Below, piece after piece: positions 26,942 through 40,310 of a stretch of DNA of 64,000 nt. The notes beneath the pieces are model-generated. The model did no database searches and was not told the origin of the DNA. It saw nothing but the letters and a program-made list of their open reading frames with translations. Origin of the DNA: Microcebus murinus (taxonomy: Eukaryota; Chordata; Mammalia; Primates; Cheirogaleidae); NCBI RefSeq assembly GCF_040939455.1, contig NC_134136.1, positions 107,248,014-107,312,013 on the forward strand, given 5' to 3'. The position numbers were made by a program, and so were the translations under genes. The first letter of the stretch is position 1. The number at the start of each line of letters is the position of its first letter.

Positions 26942-26997
26942 ATTATATATATATATGTATAATCACATATATACACATATATAATATATATACACAT
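26942..26997. repeat. TA/CA microsatellite
   Basis: Imperfect TATA, ACATATAT and TACACA units directly beside the T-poor 3' end of the next L1 fragment. Confidence 0.85.
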
Positions 26998-27275
26998 TAT
27001 TTGAGGATATTACAGGGTTCCAAATATTTTGGTTACATGTTATGACTTTGCCTCACCCAAGCTAGAATTTGAAGTGTGCCCTTTCTCTCATACAATGCTC
27101 ACCACATCCATTAGTTGTGAGTTTACCCGCCCCCAACTCTCCAACCCCTAATGAATATTACTACTGTGTGAGCACTTTAGTGTTGATTAGTTAGTGCCAA
27201 TTTGATGGCATGTGGTGCCTATTCTTCCATTCTTGTGATACCTCACTTCAGAGGATAAGCTCAAGCTAGGATATA
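26998..27275 (-). mobile_element. L1 3'-end fragment
   Basis: Plus-strand view: 'gaggatattacagggttcc', 'tgctcaccacatccattag', 'ccaatttgatggcatgtgg' and 'ttgtgatacctcacttcag'. Same layout as the copies at 5432 and 8953. Sense with DMD. Confidence 0.8.
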
Positions 27276-30200
27276 TAAATACAAGCTCTTAAAAAAATCC
27301 CTTGAGCCAGAATGAGCAGGCTGCAAAAGTGCACATAGAAAAATGTACATAGAAAACCTAATAAATTGACTTTTACAATGGAGTAGTCTAGTGTTGATGA
27401 TTTTACAGGTGGGGGACAAGAATTGGAGGGGTTACTTTTCTATACCCTTACTATCACTTAGATTAAAATCTCTGCTTTTGTACAAAAATATAAATTTAGC
27501 AATCGTAAGATTAATGTATAAGCATTACAGGGAGCATTGTTACTTTCAGGTGCTCTGCCTCCTAAAAGAGTTTGTTAACCACTAGGCTATGAAGAACAAT
27601 TCTCTTCATTTACTTATTCTAGAGAGGCAAGAAACCTCACTCTTTGTTTTATTTTATCCCAGGTTCTCTTGGGAGCATGAATGCAATTTCTAGCATTGTC
27701 AATAATATTTTCTACAAGCTAAATTTAGATATGCCATGGTGGTTTTAGTAAAAGGATTTGTACATATTGTATTGATATATTCAATACTTAAAAATACTTA
27801 AAATCATAAGATTAAAGTAAACCTGAAATATCATGGTTTTGTGAAAGATTATTGACCTGACAAATTTATATTATTTTTAATTTGCTTTACAAAATAAAAA
27901 GAACAGATTAGAGTTCATCAAAAATGGTACGCAATACTTTAGAATGAGGAAAATGCAACACAAAAACAATTTCAATAACCAGGTCAAATAATGAAAATGA
28001 AAATGGAAGTTCTTAGGGAAGAGCAGAAGGGATGAGAGAAGAAAGAAGATAAATAAAAGCAAGGCAGTTATATTTCTGTGATATGTGTGTGCGTGTGTGT
28101 ATGTATATAATTTATATGACGAAGTTCTGAGAAATAAAACTTTAATGGATTCTTCATACCTTTACATTTTTGGTAGAGACAAGGAGATAGATAAAATTTT
28201 CCATATTTACTTTTGTAAATCATTTAGGCATTTACAGTTTTAACTTGGAACTTGCAGAAAGTTATAACTCATTAAATAGGAGAACATCATCTTTATAATA
28301 ACTGGCATTTTCTTCATCTTGCCTTTTAGACAACCACTGACAAGGACATTTCATAGCTATTGGTACTAATGAAAACATCCTGAATAATTCAGCCAATTGA
28401 AATACGGCTAAAGTTGGGAAGTTTCTCATATTTGTTTCAAAGGAAGTGGTTCTCCCTTATAATTTCAGAGTTCAAAATTTATCCCAAGGAGTAGTCACTT
28501 TTGTTCCTCCATATGCAGTATAAAATCTGAGCATTTTTTAGATGAGGAAAGAAGGAGGAGATAAAGGTAAACCATTTTTTGACTCATCAGTCTTGGTATA
28601 TGATTTTAACTAACAAAATTGCTGCAAAGTAAATGTTATAAAATAATTTCACAAAGAATCAAAAAAAATATTAAAGGACCATGAAGTATCATTTTTAAAA
28701 GTTTAGGTTGATATCCCAAACCATAATATTAAACAATAACTAATGGTTAGGGAAATACTATGCATTGTGATTTATGATCCAAATATCCTTTCTGACACTT
28801 AAACCTCATGCATATATTTCTACCATCTGTTTATTTGGTTCTTTCATATTCATACATTTCTTTCTCATAGAGTGTATATAAACTGAGAAGTTCCTTCTAA
28901 CATTCTAGATGAACAGAATTTGTTTTTTAAACATGTTAAACGTCTTTTATAAAACGTCTGCCATCATGTAGTCAAGCTAAATAGACTTCTATTCAATAGA
29001 AACTTCTCAAGTATTTATATAATCATTCCAAATATAATGCATTTAAAAGATCAAAAATGCAGAAAAGGCAAAGTAGCTTCACTGCCCTGCAGCATGTGCT
29101 TTTATACCACATTTAATATTTACACTATTTAAAATTTCAAGACTTATGGGCATAAATCATACCTATTTTCTTCCATGGAGAGATGCTTGTATTGAATCTT
29201 TTATTATTAAATGAGGAATAGTTCAATATACACAATGTAAAGAGTGGGCTACATTGCCATTGTGGACATGGCTTTCCAATGACAGGTTTTCTTTATTTCC
29301 TACCATATCTACATAAGATTATTTTTATTTGATTCAAATATAGAAATTTTCATTGGAAATACTGTTTAAAAGTGCATTTTTACTTAGAATACAACATATA
29401 ATTTAATTATGGGTACACACTACAAAGGTGCTATCCCTACCTTCAATGATTGTTTCACACATTTAGACATTTATTAATTATTTTGACCAACTACCATATG
29501 CCACACATAGAGTGCTGAGGACAGAGATAGATTTAAAAATGGACTATTTCATCAAAAAGCTTAAAGTCTAGCAAAACATTAAATTTTCTTTATATTGTGG
29601 ATGTGTTTAAGATCACAATGAGGTATCACAGAGAATTCATTTTAATGAAGCTGTGTTTGTATTTATTTATATACTGCCTCTTTGACAATAAAGAATTGAG
29701 ATAGTTAATAAAAAGAACATTTTATAATTTTAAGAAAATATAAAAATTTAATGAGGAAAAAGAACAAATATATCAAAATAGAAGTTTCTACACAGGTAGT
29801 CTGGTTTAATGTAAAATGCAAACTAAACTTTTTGGCAAAGTAGCTCTTATAACTAAACTCATGGAATTTCTTATATGGGATATGATATACTAGGGGGCAT
29901 TTTTTTGAGAAAATAGACATTGTCCTCAATAGTCATAATTTCACAATCTAGACTAATAATGTATATACTTTCAAGTTATTTAATTTGAATTTTAATAAAT
30001 ATTATATATCTTACATCTGGCAATATAAAATGCCACTTTAACAACAATCATCCTATATAGCTTACATATTTCTAAGCTTCAGCCATGCAAACTATTTCAA
30101 GAAAAAACTTTAGCAATAGCGACAACAAAATTTTAAAAGATGTGAGTGGCATTCATTACAGTAACAAAAACCTTTAAATTATAATATAATTTGTAACAAT

Positions 30201-32779
30201 ATAATCATCATTCCAACAGATGTCCATGTGTACACATCATAGGTAAATGAGTACCATAATTTTAAGTTGTATATGCAAGAAAAGAAAAACAATACTATTT
30301 CCCCTTGATGCAAGATATAACACTAAGGGGGGTGGGAGAGATAATCAACTCACCTTATGAAATTATTTTAAAAGATAAAATGTTTAAACTTAAGAGTAAT
30401 AATATTACCCTATGTCTGAATGTGAATTTCAAGATTACAAGATATGTTTGTGTATATTTTTACATTCCATAGAAGACTGTTTTGAAAGAAGTATGACAAT
30501 TACTATTAGTGTATTTCACAAATGATGAAGTGGATCAAAGTCATGAAATCATTTGGCAAAGACCTAACAGTTGAAAAGTTACAGAGTTAACAGGATTTAC
30601 TTCCCCTGGATCCTTAAGAATGAATTCATATAAAGTACAGATATTTTACAGGCCTATTGTGTGGACTGAAAATTTAGTGTAAGAAATAATACTTGTCTGA
30701 CATAAATTAACCTAAATTTTAGAATTTATATTTGAACACTGGATTTTATGAGTGATAAATGGTAGCAGTTTATATTAAGTCAAAGATATTATGTTCTGAC
30801 ATACTCCAAAATATGTATTATATGGTTATTTAAGTTTTTGAATAAAGGACACGTAAAATGCTAGTTTTAAAGAACACTTTAGAATCCTCTCTATCTAATA
30901 TTGTATGCCAGCAAGAATGAACACTGTATCATTTTTCAGATCAGTGACATTTGACAACCATTCAATCTAATTCAGTGATAATTTTCAATGATATGATTAA
31001 GTGAATATTTGAACATAGCTTTCAGCTGAATTTTCACCCTAGGCTTTTTAAATAATCACTTTGGGTTTGTGGTTTAATAAGGTATGGCGATGATCTTATT
31101 TCTTTGTGCTATCTCACATGGTAGATTTGGAGTTGGTAAAAATTTACCACCCCTGATAGACAATTGATAAAAATGGTATACTGAACATAATTATGAGATC
31201 TACAACTGTGTCAGCTAATACTAAATCATAGTAAATCAGTAAAGTCCTGGTTATGTACCTAGGGTACATTTCAACACTACTTTTTTGAAAGAATTTTTAA
31301 AAGGCATTGGAATTTATAAAATATAATCATGGAAATCTTGGGAGGGAGGAAGAAGACACAAACTTTCTTGTCTGTAAAGGAAGACAAGGATCATAACACA
31401 TCTGGAGGGCAGTTTAAAGCCCCATAGACAGTTAAATCCCCCTATCAGGTTTGTAATTGCTAAATTCCTTTACCAGTAAAAAAAAAAAAAAAAATCATTG
31501 AAGTAGACACAAAATGGTTAACAAAGCAAATATCTGATAGAGGAAACTCACTGACTGGTACTTAGTTATATCCCATTAGATATCTCTTTTCATTTGAGAG
31601 AACATTGTTAAAGACTGTAGAACTGAATTCAGAATGCCTGGTGAAGGGCGAGGCTCACAAGCGGGAGTGTGGAAGTGTAAAGAGATTATGGGATGGCTAT
31701 TTGAAAGATATTTCCACCTTATCTGGGAACTGCTCTTTCTACCTCCAACAAGTGACAAATAAATGGAAGATGTGCATAAATTTTTATCTAGCGCTGGTGT
31801 GAAGACAAAAATAACCACTTGGTAGCATTGTGCCCTGTTTTGCAGGATTTTGTATTTTCTTTTGTTTGCTTTTTAAAATCACAGCCCTCTCTATTACAAA
31901 TGAGCTTTGCTTTCAGCAAATATTGTTATAAAGTTATCACTGCACTTAGAAGTACTTTCTTCTCAAGAAGTGCTTTTCCAAAATAAATTATTGATAGCAG
32001 GAATAACTTCATGCTAAAACCTCCACCACAGAGAATGCAAATCAGAACATAAATGTTGTGTCTGAGCTCTACAGAGGTAAGCTGTGAGTGGCATTCAAGT
32101 GAAGACAGCAAGTTATTAATAGAAGTCATGCCAGGGAAAGGAAAGGAAACAGGAGCAGGGTTAAGTTGAGGAGCTAGTTTAGAAATGGAGATTTATGACA
32201 GAGGGGTAGGCTAAAGCGGAGGAAACCCAAAGAAAGGAGGAGAAGACAAAATGAATTTGACCTAAGAAGATCTTGAAACTACCAAAAAGTATCCTTTTGA
32301 AAGGAAGCTTCTAATACCCCTTTAAGAAAAAGAGAAGGCTAATTTTTTTTGAGTGATTTTAAAAAACAGTTTGTGGATAGGTTTTTAAAATTGGGAAGCT
32401 ACATAATTTTCTATTCACAATTATCAATATCTTAGGGTATGGATGAATTTATCACTGATATCCAATTTCATTGTTTATAAAATAATAAACATATACTTCT
32501 GTGTAGAATCCATGTTTGGTTTCTATATCTCTAGTACTTATCTTTAACATTTCCGTTCTATTTTTAAATTGCATACATTTGTTTTCCCCCTGTTTTTCCT
32601 AATCACATTTATAAGACATTAGTGTATTTTACATTATTACAACAAACTAAAAACTAGCTCTTAAATTTACCTAGTGTTTCTTCTTTCTAATTTCTTTATC
32701 TTTAGTTCCTACTTTCCTTAGAGCATTTTTGTAACATTTTTAGTTGAAAATTCAATTCAATTTATTCTATCTTTTTTTT

Positions 32780-33117
32780 TTTTTTTTTTTTTTTTTTGAG
32801 ACAGAGTCTCACTTTGTTGTCCAGGCTAGAGTGAGTGCCGTGGCGTCAGCCTAGCTCACAGCAACCTCAAACTCCTGGGCTCAAGCGATCCTCCTGCCTC
32901 AGCCTCCCGAGTAGCTGAGACTACAGGCATGCGCCACCATGCCCGGCTAATTTTTTATATATATATATATCAGTTGGCCAATTAATTTCTTTCTATTTAT
33001 AGTAGAGACGGGGTCTCGCTCTTGCTCAGGCTGGTTTTGAACTCCTGACCTTGAGCAATCCGCCCGCCTCAGCCTCCCAAGAGCTAGGATTACAGGCGTG
33101 AGCCACAGCGCCCGGCC
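32780..33117 (-). mobile_element. Alu SINE, strepsirrhine type
   Basis: Reverse-oriented full Alu: T-run, 'gagacagagtctcactttg', 'cctagctcacagcaacctc', a TA-rich linker with 'cagttggccaattaatttc', ending 'gccacagcgcccggcc'. The target-site duplication is 'tctatc' plus T-run at 32766-32779 and 33118-33131. Sense with DMD. Confidence 0.96.
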
Positions 33118-33799
33118 TCTATCTTTTTTTTAATGAAGATAAAATCAAAGACAAAAACTCAATCTCTAGGTAGAACGTAGGCCATGTCTCATGGGTTTTT
33201 GTGTGGAATACTTTTTCCTTCACAAATGTGGTTTTGTACTCTTGGTTTCCTTTTCGACACACTTGAATTGAATTTATAAATGCATTATTTATAAATGTAA
33301 CATTAATATTACCAAAATATGCATTTTAAAAGTTCTTTTTGTGTACTTAATGACATTTTCACTGCATCGTACTATATTATTCATTTTAATTTGTATATGT
33401 GGCAGGGACATTATTAATATATTAATATTCTTCTGTTTGGGTAGAAGAGCAGAAATCAGAAATGACTCTCAGCTTGTTTTTCTTTTTTGGTTTTGGTTTT
33501 CCCCAGGGGCATGGGAAAAAGTATGATATCAATTGATCTCTAAATCAGCCGGAAATCTCTCTATTCCTTCCCTGTTAGCAGATGGAGAAAGTGGTATGGC
33601 CCCAATGTGAATGGCTTCTTGGTACATCCTGCAAGGTTGAGCCTAGCCAACGTTAGGGTTCTCAGTATACAGATTCTCAAGTCCTCATTTTGACCCAGAA
33701 AAAAAAAAAAGAAAAAATATAGAGATACCTGGAATGATGATTATACTGTTTACACCCCCCCCCAAACACACCCACCCAGCCACCTTCTTCACCTCTTCT

Positions 33800-34190
33800 C
33801 TGTATGAGATGACTCCATCACCTTGGATCTGTTATTCTCTGCCTTCTGGTTGGGCTTAACCAATAATCAGCACTATGAGGATATTGGATGGTTTCATAAG
33901 GTATAGCTCTTCTCACCAACTCCTGCACCAGAGGTCATACTTTGAGAATAACTGCATATTTTAAATACCTATGGTCACAGCTGCTGTCCAGTGGTCCTCT
34001 CCCAAGGTGAGAACTATTAACAGGTTAAGTTGGCTCTTTCCCTTTGGCTCTTAGGGTTTACAGGTAGTAAAGTTTATCAACTCACGTTATCTTCATCATT
34101 AATTGTTAGTTCTTTTAATTCTGCCCACATTTCTGCAAATAGTCCCCTTATTACACTCCTTTAACTTGGTTTTTGTTTCATAGCAGGACA
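33800..34190 (+). repeat. Old interspersed repeat, family unresolved
   Basis: 'tctgccttctggttgggctt', then later 'ctgcaaatagtccccttatt' and 'acactcctttaacttgg' resemble a common mammalian medium-reiterated repeat whose tail reads as 'aatagtccctttattaaac'. I cannot name the family. Confidence 0.35.
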
Positions 34191-34240
34191 GTTAATAATG
34201 CGCTGGGCTTCACAAGGTGACTTGGAATTCTATGGTAAAC

Positions 34241-35250
34241 ATATAAACTACAAAGCTTCTGCACAGCCAAAGAAATAGTCATGAAAGTAAACAGACAACC
34301 TACAGAATGGGAGAAAATTTTTGCATCCTATGCATCCGATAAGGGACTGATAATTAGAATATACTTAGAACTCATGAAAATTAAGAAGAAAAAATCAAAT
34401 AACCCCATTAAAAAGTGGGCAAAGGACTTAAACAGAAATTTTTCTAAAGAAGACAGAAGAATGGCCAACAAACATATGAAGAAATGCTCAACATCTCTAA
34501 TCATCAGGGAAATGCAAATCAAAACCACAATGAGATATCACTTAACCCCAGTGAGAATGGCCTTTATCAAAAAATCTCCAAACAATAAATGCTGGCGTGG
34601 TTGCGGAGAGAGAGGAACACTCCTACACTGCTGGTGGGACTGCCAACTAGTTCAACCTCTGTGGAAAGCAATATGGAGATACCTTAAAGCGATACAAGTG
34701 GATCTACCATTTGATCCAGCAATCCCATTGCTGGGCATCTACCCAAATGATCCAATGACACTCTACAAAAAAGACACCTGCACTCGAATGTTTATAGCAG
34801 CACAATTCATAATTGCAAGGCTGTGGAAACAGCCCAAGTGTCCATCCATCCAAGAATGGATTAATAAAATGCGGTATATGTATACCATGGAGTACTATTC
34901 AGCTCTAAGAAACAACGGTGATATAGCACATCTTATATTTTCCTGGTTAGAGCTGGAACCCATACTACTAAGTGAAGTATCCCAAGAATGGAAAAACAAG
35001 CACCAGATATATTCTCCAGCAAACTGGTATTAACTGAGTAGCACCTAAGTGGACACATAGGAACTACAGTAATAGGGTATTGGGCAGGTGGGAGGGGGGA
35101 GGGGGGCGGGTATATACATACATAATGAGTGAGATGTGCACCATCTAGGGGATGGTCATGATGGAGACTCAGACTTTTGGGGGGAGGGGGGGAAATGGGC
35201 ATTTATTGAAACCTTAAAATCTGTACCCCCATAATATGCTGAAAAAAAAA
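34241..35250 (+). mobile_element. 5'-truncated L1 with open ORF2 tail
   Basis: The last kilobase of an L1: ORF2 C-terminus, then a 3' UTR with G-rich tracts at 35087-35110 and 35178-35194, ending 'ataatatgctg' plus A-run. The 5' edge is near 'aaagcttctgcacagcc', and no clear target-site duplication was found. The undamaged frame and consensus-like 3' UTR suggest it is one of the youngest L1 copies here. Antisense to DMD. Confidence 0.93.
34281..35033 (+). pseudogene. L1 ORF2 C-terminal remnant (250 codons open)
   Basis: Open frame matching the C-terminal end of the L1 ORF2 protein, with the Cys-rich segment [18 protein letters not shown] (residues about 105-122), then [34 protein letters not shown] and [16 protein letters not shown], ending near YSPANWY. 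The endonuclease and reverse transcriptase domains are absent because the element is 5'-truncated, so no enzyme activity is expected. The first ATG is an internal Met, not a true start. Confidence 0.92.
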
Positions 35251-35884
35251 ATATAGTGTGTTTTTTCAATGGACTAAAGATGAAAGGCTTTTCTATCTAT
35301 AAAATGCACCACATATATCTACTGAATTCTTACCATTCCATAGGGATAGGGGAGAATATTCCTAATAATGATAGAGCTAGAATTTTCTGAATGCCTGGTT
35401 GAGAGCTCAGATTTGGATTTGGTTAATTTAAATGAAATTATTAAACTATCGCTCCTCTTGCAAATCGAACTTTGTGGGAGTATCAATACCTAATGCACAC
35501 ATATTTTATAGAAGAACTACCTACTACACTTTAAAGTGTCAAGAAATAGAAAATGACTTAAATCTACAGTCTGTTATTCATATTCTCAGGTATCATTGCT
35601 GCTAAATATGTTGTAAACTTACAATGGTGAATTAAGGGCTCTAAATAAAAATAACATTTCCAGCAATTTTTTTTGTGGTTTAAGCAGTATTTCTATTAGG
35701 CATTAAGTTGTATTATGTTTTCAATATTGATTATAACTTTCTTGGATAAAAATGAAACTCTTTAAATACTCTCCCCATAAGTTATTTTTTGTTAATTATT
35801 CTATCACCAAATTTTTAAAAGACCTTTATTTATGACTCATTTAATTTATAACAGTATTTTTTAATTTTTAGTCATTGTCTTCTC

Positions 35885-36350
35885 ATTTAGACCTGAATCT
35901 AAACACTAGCCATGGCTCACCATGCTTTCCCCTGCTCATCCCAGCTCACTACCCCTCTGTTTTCCTTCTTTACTATGTTTTCTTTTTTCCTACACTCAGT
36001 TTGCTCCACCTAATGAGTTCTCATTCAAAATGCTTTTTCACCACAAGGCATTTTTATTGTTCTGCCTTTCCCATCTTTTTATAGATAATTCCATGGCTCA
36101 CTCCCTCAATTCCTTCAGGTTTCTGCTCATATAGCAACCTAATCAAGAGGCCTTCCTTGGTCTCCTATTCTATTTATCCCTTCTTCATTCACTTACCTAT
36201 CACTACATGCATTATATATGTTTAATGTCCCCAGCCATGGGGTTGTATACTCTGTGACACAAAGGGTTGTGTTTGCTCTGATCACTGACTTCATGTCTTT
36301 ATCACCTAGAATACAACCTGACACATAAGTGACAATAAATAATGTGTAGA
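35885..36350 (+). mobile_element. L2 LINE fossil (3' region)
   Basis: 'ccctcaattccttcaggttt', 'gaggccttccttggtctcc', 'tgtttgctctgatcactg' and 'acctgacacataagtgacaa' follow the L2 3' end pattern. Antisense to DMD. Confidence 0.7.
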
Positions 36351-37194
36351 ATGTAAAAACACTAACACTATTCTGTTTAAGGTATGATTGTTAAAAATTT
36401 CCAATAAATGTCTTCTATAGTTTATTCTGAGTGTTTGCAATTTTAAGAAGTAATTTGAATAGTCTTATCTATTATTTTATTTAATGTGCTGAATTTATTT
36501 ATATACTGCCCCAGGCTTACTTAATCATCTGATATAGGACATCTAAACCCATCTTTAAGAATATATCCTGCTCCTGAACATTCTTTGATTTAATTCTGTG
36601 TTTATTACTTATGATAATAATCAGAGACTAATAAAGTTGTACCTTGGAATATTTTTCATTTACTTTATAATTTCTTTCATTACAAAATGAAGAAGTATAA
36701 AAGGATAACATATTTATTTTTGAACATTCACATCTTATATCTTTCAGCCTGGGGCTAACTGAAGTAAAAGTTATTTTGTTCTGGGTTTGGTTTCTGCTTG
36801 AGAATCTTTTATTAGTGTTTCTGCCCTCTAATGCAGAGATCCCAGTTTTATGCAGTTCCCCATTAAAGCCCTGGCTCAAATGAGAGCATTGTGGAAATTT
36901 GCTTTTGAAGGACTCCTTCTCAAATTTAAGCCCTTATTTGGGGGCCTTTTCTGTTAAAACATTAGGGTGTTCTCTAATTTCTGTAAGAAATGTGGCCTTC
37001 CCAGAAAAGACTCATACACTACTTTAATCACATTCTAATTTTGTATATTCACTTATCACATTCATTCAACAATTAATTTAGAAAATATGAGGTCTATGAT
37101 GAATTGATAAATACGGCCATTGTTTGAAGTCTAGGAAGTTATAACGTCAGGTTTACTTTTGCTACATAGGTTCCTCTTTGTAAAACTTAAAAAA

Positions 37195-37671
37195 AATTTG
37201 AAGTATAATATACATAAAGAAAATTATACTTAATTGTATAGCTTCATGAATTTTCTCACAATAAATCCACATGTGTAACAATCACCAGGTTAAAACACAG
37301 AAAGTTTTAAGCATCTCAGAAGATTCCTTTATGCATTTTACTGCCTCATTCATTCCAAAATCTAACCACTCCCCTGAATTTTAAACCCATAGAAATATTT
37401 CGCCTGTTTTTTTTAAATTTTATTTTATCATACTATGGGGGTACAAATATTGTTAGGGTTATATATATTGCCCCTGCCATTCCTAAATTTATAGTAGCTA
37501 TACTTTTGTGTCTCACTTCTTTTGCTCAAATCTCTTTTAGGAGATTCATCCATCCTGTGTATTGTGTGTAGCTATCATGTGTTCATTTTCATTGTTTTAT
37601 AAAATCCCATAATGCGAATATACCATAGTCACTTCTAGCTTTGGCTATTACAAATGAAACTGCCATGGACA

Positions 37672-37722
<51 letters not shown>

Positions 37723-37810
37723 ATGGCAAACATAGAAATGTATTTCTGTTTGTTATATGCCTAGGAATGAAATTGGTGGATCATAGGAATTTACATTTTC
37801 ACACTTAGCA
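37195..37810 (-). mobile_element. Old L1 in reverse, with nested L1 tail and AT repeat
   Basis: Plus-strand view: 'caataaatccacatgtgtaa' and 'caatcaccaggttaaaacac', then, after an insert, 'acttttgtgtctcacttct', 'ttaggagattcatccatcc' and, past an (AT)n run, 'atatgcctaggaatgaaat'. This is the reverse complement of an old L1M 3' part. Positions 37410-37485 are a much younger L1 3' tip ('catactatgggggtacaaat') lodged in it. Sense with DMD. Confidence 0.68.
37677..37718. repeat. (AT)n microsatellite
   Basis: About 21 perfect AT units, interrupting the old reverse L1. Confidence 0.98.
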
Positions 37811-37821
37811 GAGTAACATTC

Positions 37822-38660
37822 ATCGAATGTTGGGCAGCCAGTGGGGCGGAAAGGATGGGTATATGCACACTTAATGGGTATGGTGTGCACCATCTGGATT
37901 TTTAAATTTTTAAAATATAGTAGAAAAATATAGGAGAAAACTGGTATACTCAACATTGTAAATGTGTTAATTGTTCCAAAATCTATAGATTTAACTCAAT
38001 GTTGATAATATTCCAAATGGATTTATGTGGAAGTTGAAAAGATAATTGTAAAATGAATACAGAAATACATTGGGCCAATAATATCCAAGAAAATCTTGAA
38101 GAAGAACTAAGTGGGAGAACCTACTTCACCAGATACTAGGATGTATTATAAAACTACTTTAATCCACATGATGGGATATGTGTGCATATAGATACAAATG
38201 GAGCAATGAAAGTGAATTGAAGTCTAGAAATAAGCCCACATATGTATTAACAAATTTTATGACACACTTAGTATTGCAGAGCAATGGGAAAGCAATAGTA
38301 TTTTTAATTAATGGTGTTGTGACAATATGATTCCAAATGAAAAAGAAATTAATTCTTAACCAATTCCTCCTACCATACATAATAATGAATTTCAGGTGAA
38401 GCATAGATCAATTCAAATGGTAAACCAATAAAGCTCATATAGATAATAACATAATATATTATCATAATGGTATTTATTAGTCAAATACTTTTTAAATAGG
38501 GTAAAAATATAAAGTAAAAGTTTTTCTAAAAAATAAACTATATAAAATGAAGAATGTAGAAGGTCTTCATCAAAAATTATCATTGAGCAAAATTTTAATA
38601 CATGGAGAAGGAAAATTTATTTGCAACTCATAGAACAAAAGGCTCATATCCTGCATATAG
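37822..38660 (+). mobile_element. L1 3' UTR scrap and old L1 ORF2 remnant
   Basis: Positions 37826-37898 resemble an L1 3' UTR in forward orientation ('ggcggaaaggatgggtat', 'ggtgtgcaccatctgg'). From 37940, 'ttgataatattccaaatgga', 'ccagatactaggatgtatta' and 'tctagaaataagcccacat' look like a heavily decayed L1M ORF2. Frames are broken throughout. Confidence 0.55.
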
Positions 38661-40232
38661 GAACAACTCATAATTTTGTTGAAGTTCAAATTAAATTTTC
38701 ACTTTTTGAATCAGCCTGTGATTTATATGTAATAAATATTTGGCTATCCCAAAGTCATATAGATTTTATTATATGGGTTATCTGTTTTATTCCTGTAATT
38801 TTTCTAGTTCTATATCAAAAACTTTGAAATTAATTATTATAATATATGTATAGGAAGCCTCACAAATTCATAATCTATAATCAGTATGTGAAGAAACAAC
38901 TTTTATCAAACAATTTACATGGCTACACTAATTGACTATTTTATAGGCAATCCAATAGCTTATTTTTTAAAGTTACTTTTCTTGGTGGGGGGGTCTTAAT
39001 TATATCAAATAAATTGAATCTAATAATTCAATTTTCTACTGGTTTCTTTACATTTATATTTTGAATAGAATATATTTTGATATTTCAAAGACACATCTTG
39101 TGTAAGTGTTTAATACCTTAATCAATTTTCACAATGTAGATGATATTGATTTTTCAACAGAGTCTATCAGACTAATAATGAGGAAAACAATTCAGAGATT
39201 ATTTTATTCTGGCTGCAGAGAAATTGAAAATCGAGAGTAAATCTCTTCATCATATGATAAACTATTTAATATTTCTGTAAAATAACTTTCATAGGTTAAA
39301 GGTGACAATGACCCTGAATTCATAAAATCAACCAATTGTTGGACATTTTCTACTTCCATATCCTGTGTAATGCTCTCTCCCTTACAAATGAGCTGAGCAA
39401 CATTTGAGAGAGTATATGTTATTATTAATCTATCACTGTTCATGGTTATTTCAATAAGTGATCAATGTATATAGATTTATCCTTGCAAGAGAGGTATAAT
39501 GTAATTATGAAGCTACTAAGAGTGCCTAGTAAATGTATTGGTTGATTAGAAACATTTTAGGAAGTTAAGAGAAAGAAGGACTGTCTCCAATGTCACAATA
39601 GAGGGGAGAAATCACAAAGTTGCTCAGATGAAACCAGAACTCCTCTGACCCGCCACTTATTTAGCTATCATTGTTTACTTTTTCTAATATAACACATATA
39701 TTTTCATCCAGTTAAACTAAACCAAACACAGGAATAGAAAACAAATCTACGGTTCTTACCCTGAATGAAAATTGTGATGTTTCTGTATAATTTATTTGCT
39801 TGGAGGTGGTGTTTAATAAATGTTGCCTTGATTCAAACAAACTTCCTTATGATCAGATTTGAACACACTTAGTACATAAAAATAATATTCAGTATAATAA
39901 AATCCATTTGTTGCGCAGAATACTGCTATAGAAACTGAATTCACTGGAGGACTTAATTTGTCCACCAAACACAGCTATGTCAAATAAAATCTGAAAACAA
40001 CAGGGAGTGCCCTGTCATGTCTGGGCCATGTCTTTCCCTGTCCTCTGTGGCTACATGCATTTGCTTTCTGAATCACATTAGCCACAAGCAGACACATGAG
40101 AACTAAAAAACATGCTCTAAAAAACCTGCTTTTATTTATAAGATAACTTAAAATGCATTTTCTGCAATTTGGGCCAAACCTCTCACTCAAACAGGAAGCA
40201 TTCTGTCTTACAGCATCTAGGGTACCACTTAC

Positions 40233-40310
40233 ATTATTGTTTTGCAAGACCCGCAGTGCCTTGTTGACATTGTTCAGGGCATGAACTCTTGTGGATCCTT
40301 TTTCTTTTGG
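40233..40310 (-). CDS. DMD: Dystrophin exon 4 (CH1 domain)
   Basis: Seventy-eight bp, 26 whole codons on the minus strand, beginning PKEKGSTRVHALNNVNK and ending VLQNNN; human residues 63-88, the central part of CH1. The acceptor is tttgttttcag and the donor gtaagtggta, which is a strong consensus donor. Length and phase (0/0) equal human exon 4. The surrounding minus-strand open frame is longer than the exon, but it runs through both splice sites by chance, and only the part between them is dystrophin-like. Intron 3 on its 5' side is 4246 bp; intron 4 on its 3' side is about 25 kb. No frameshift or stop. Confidence 0.98.
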
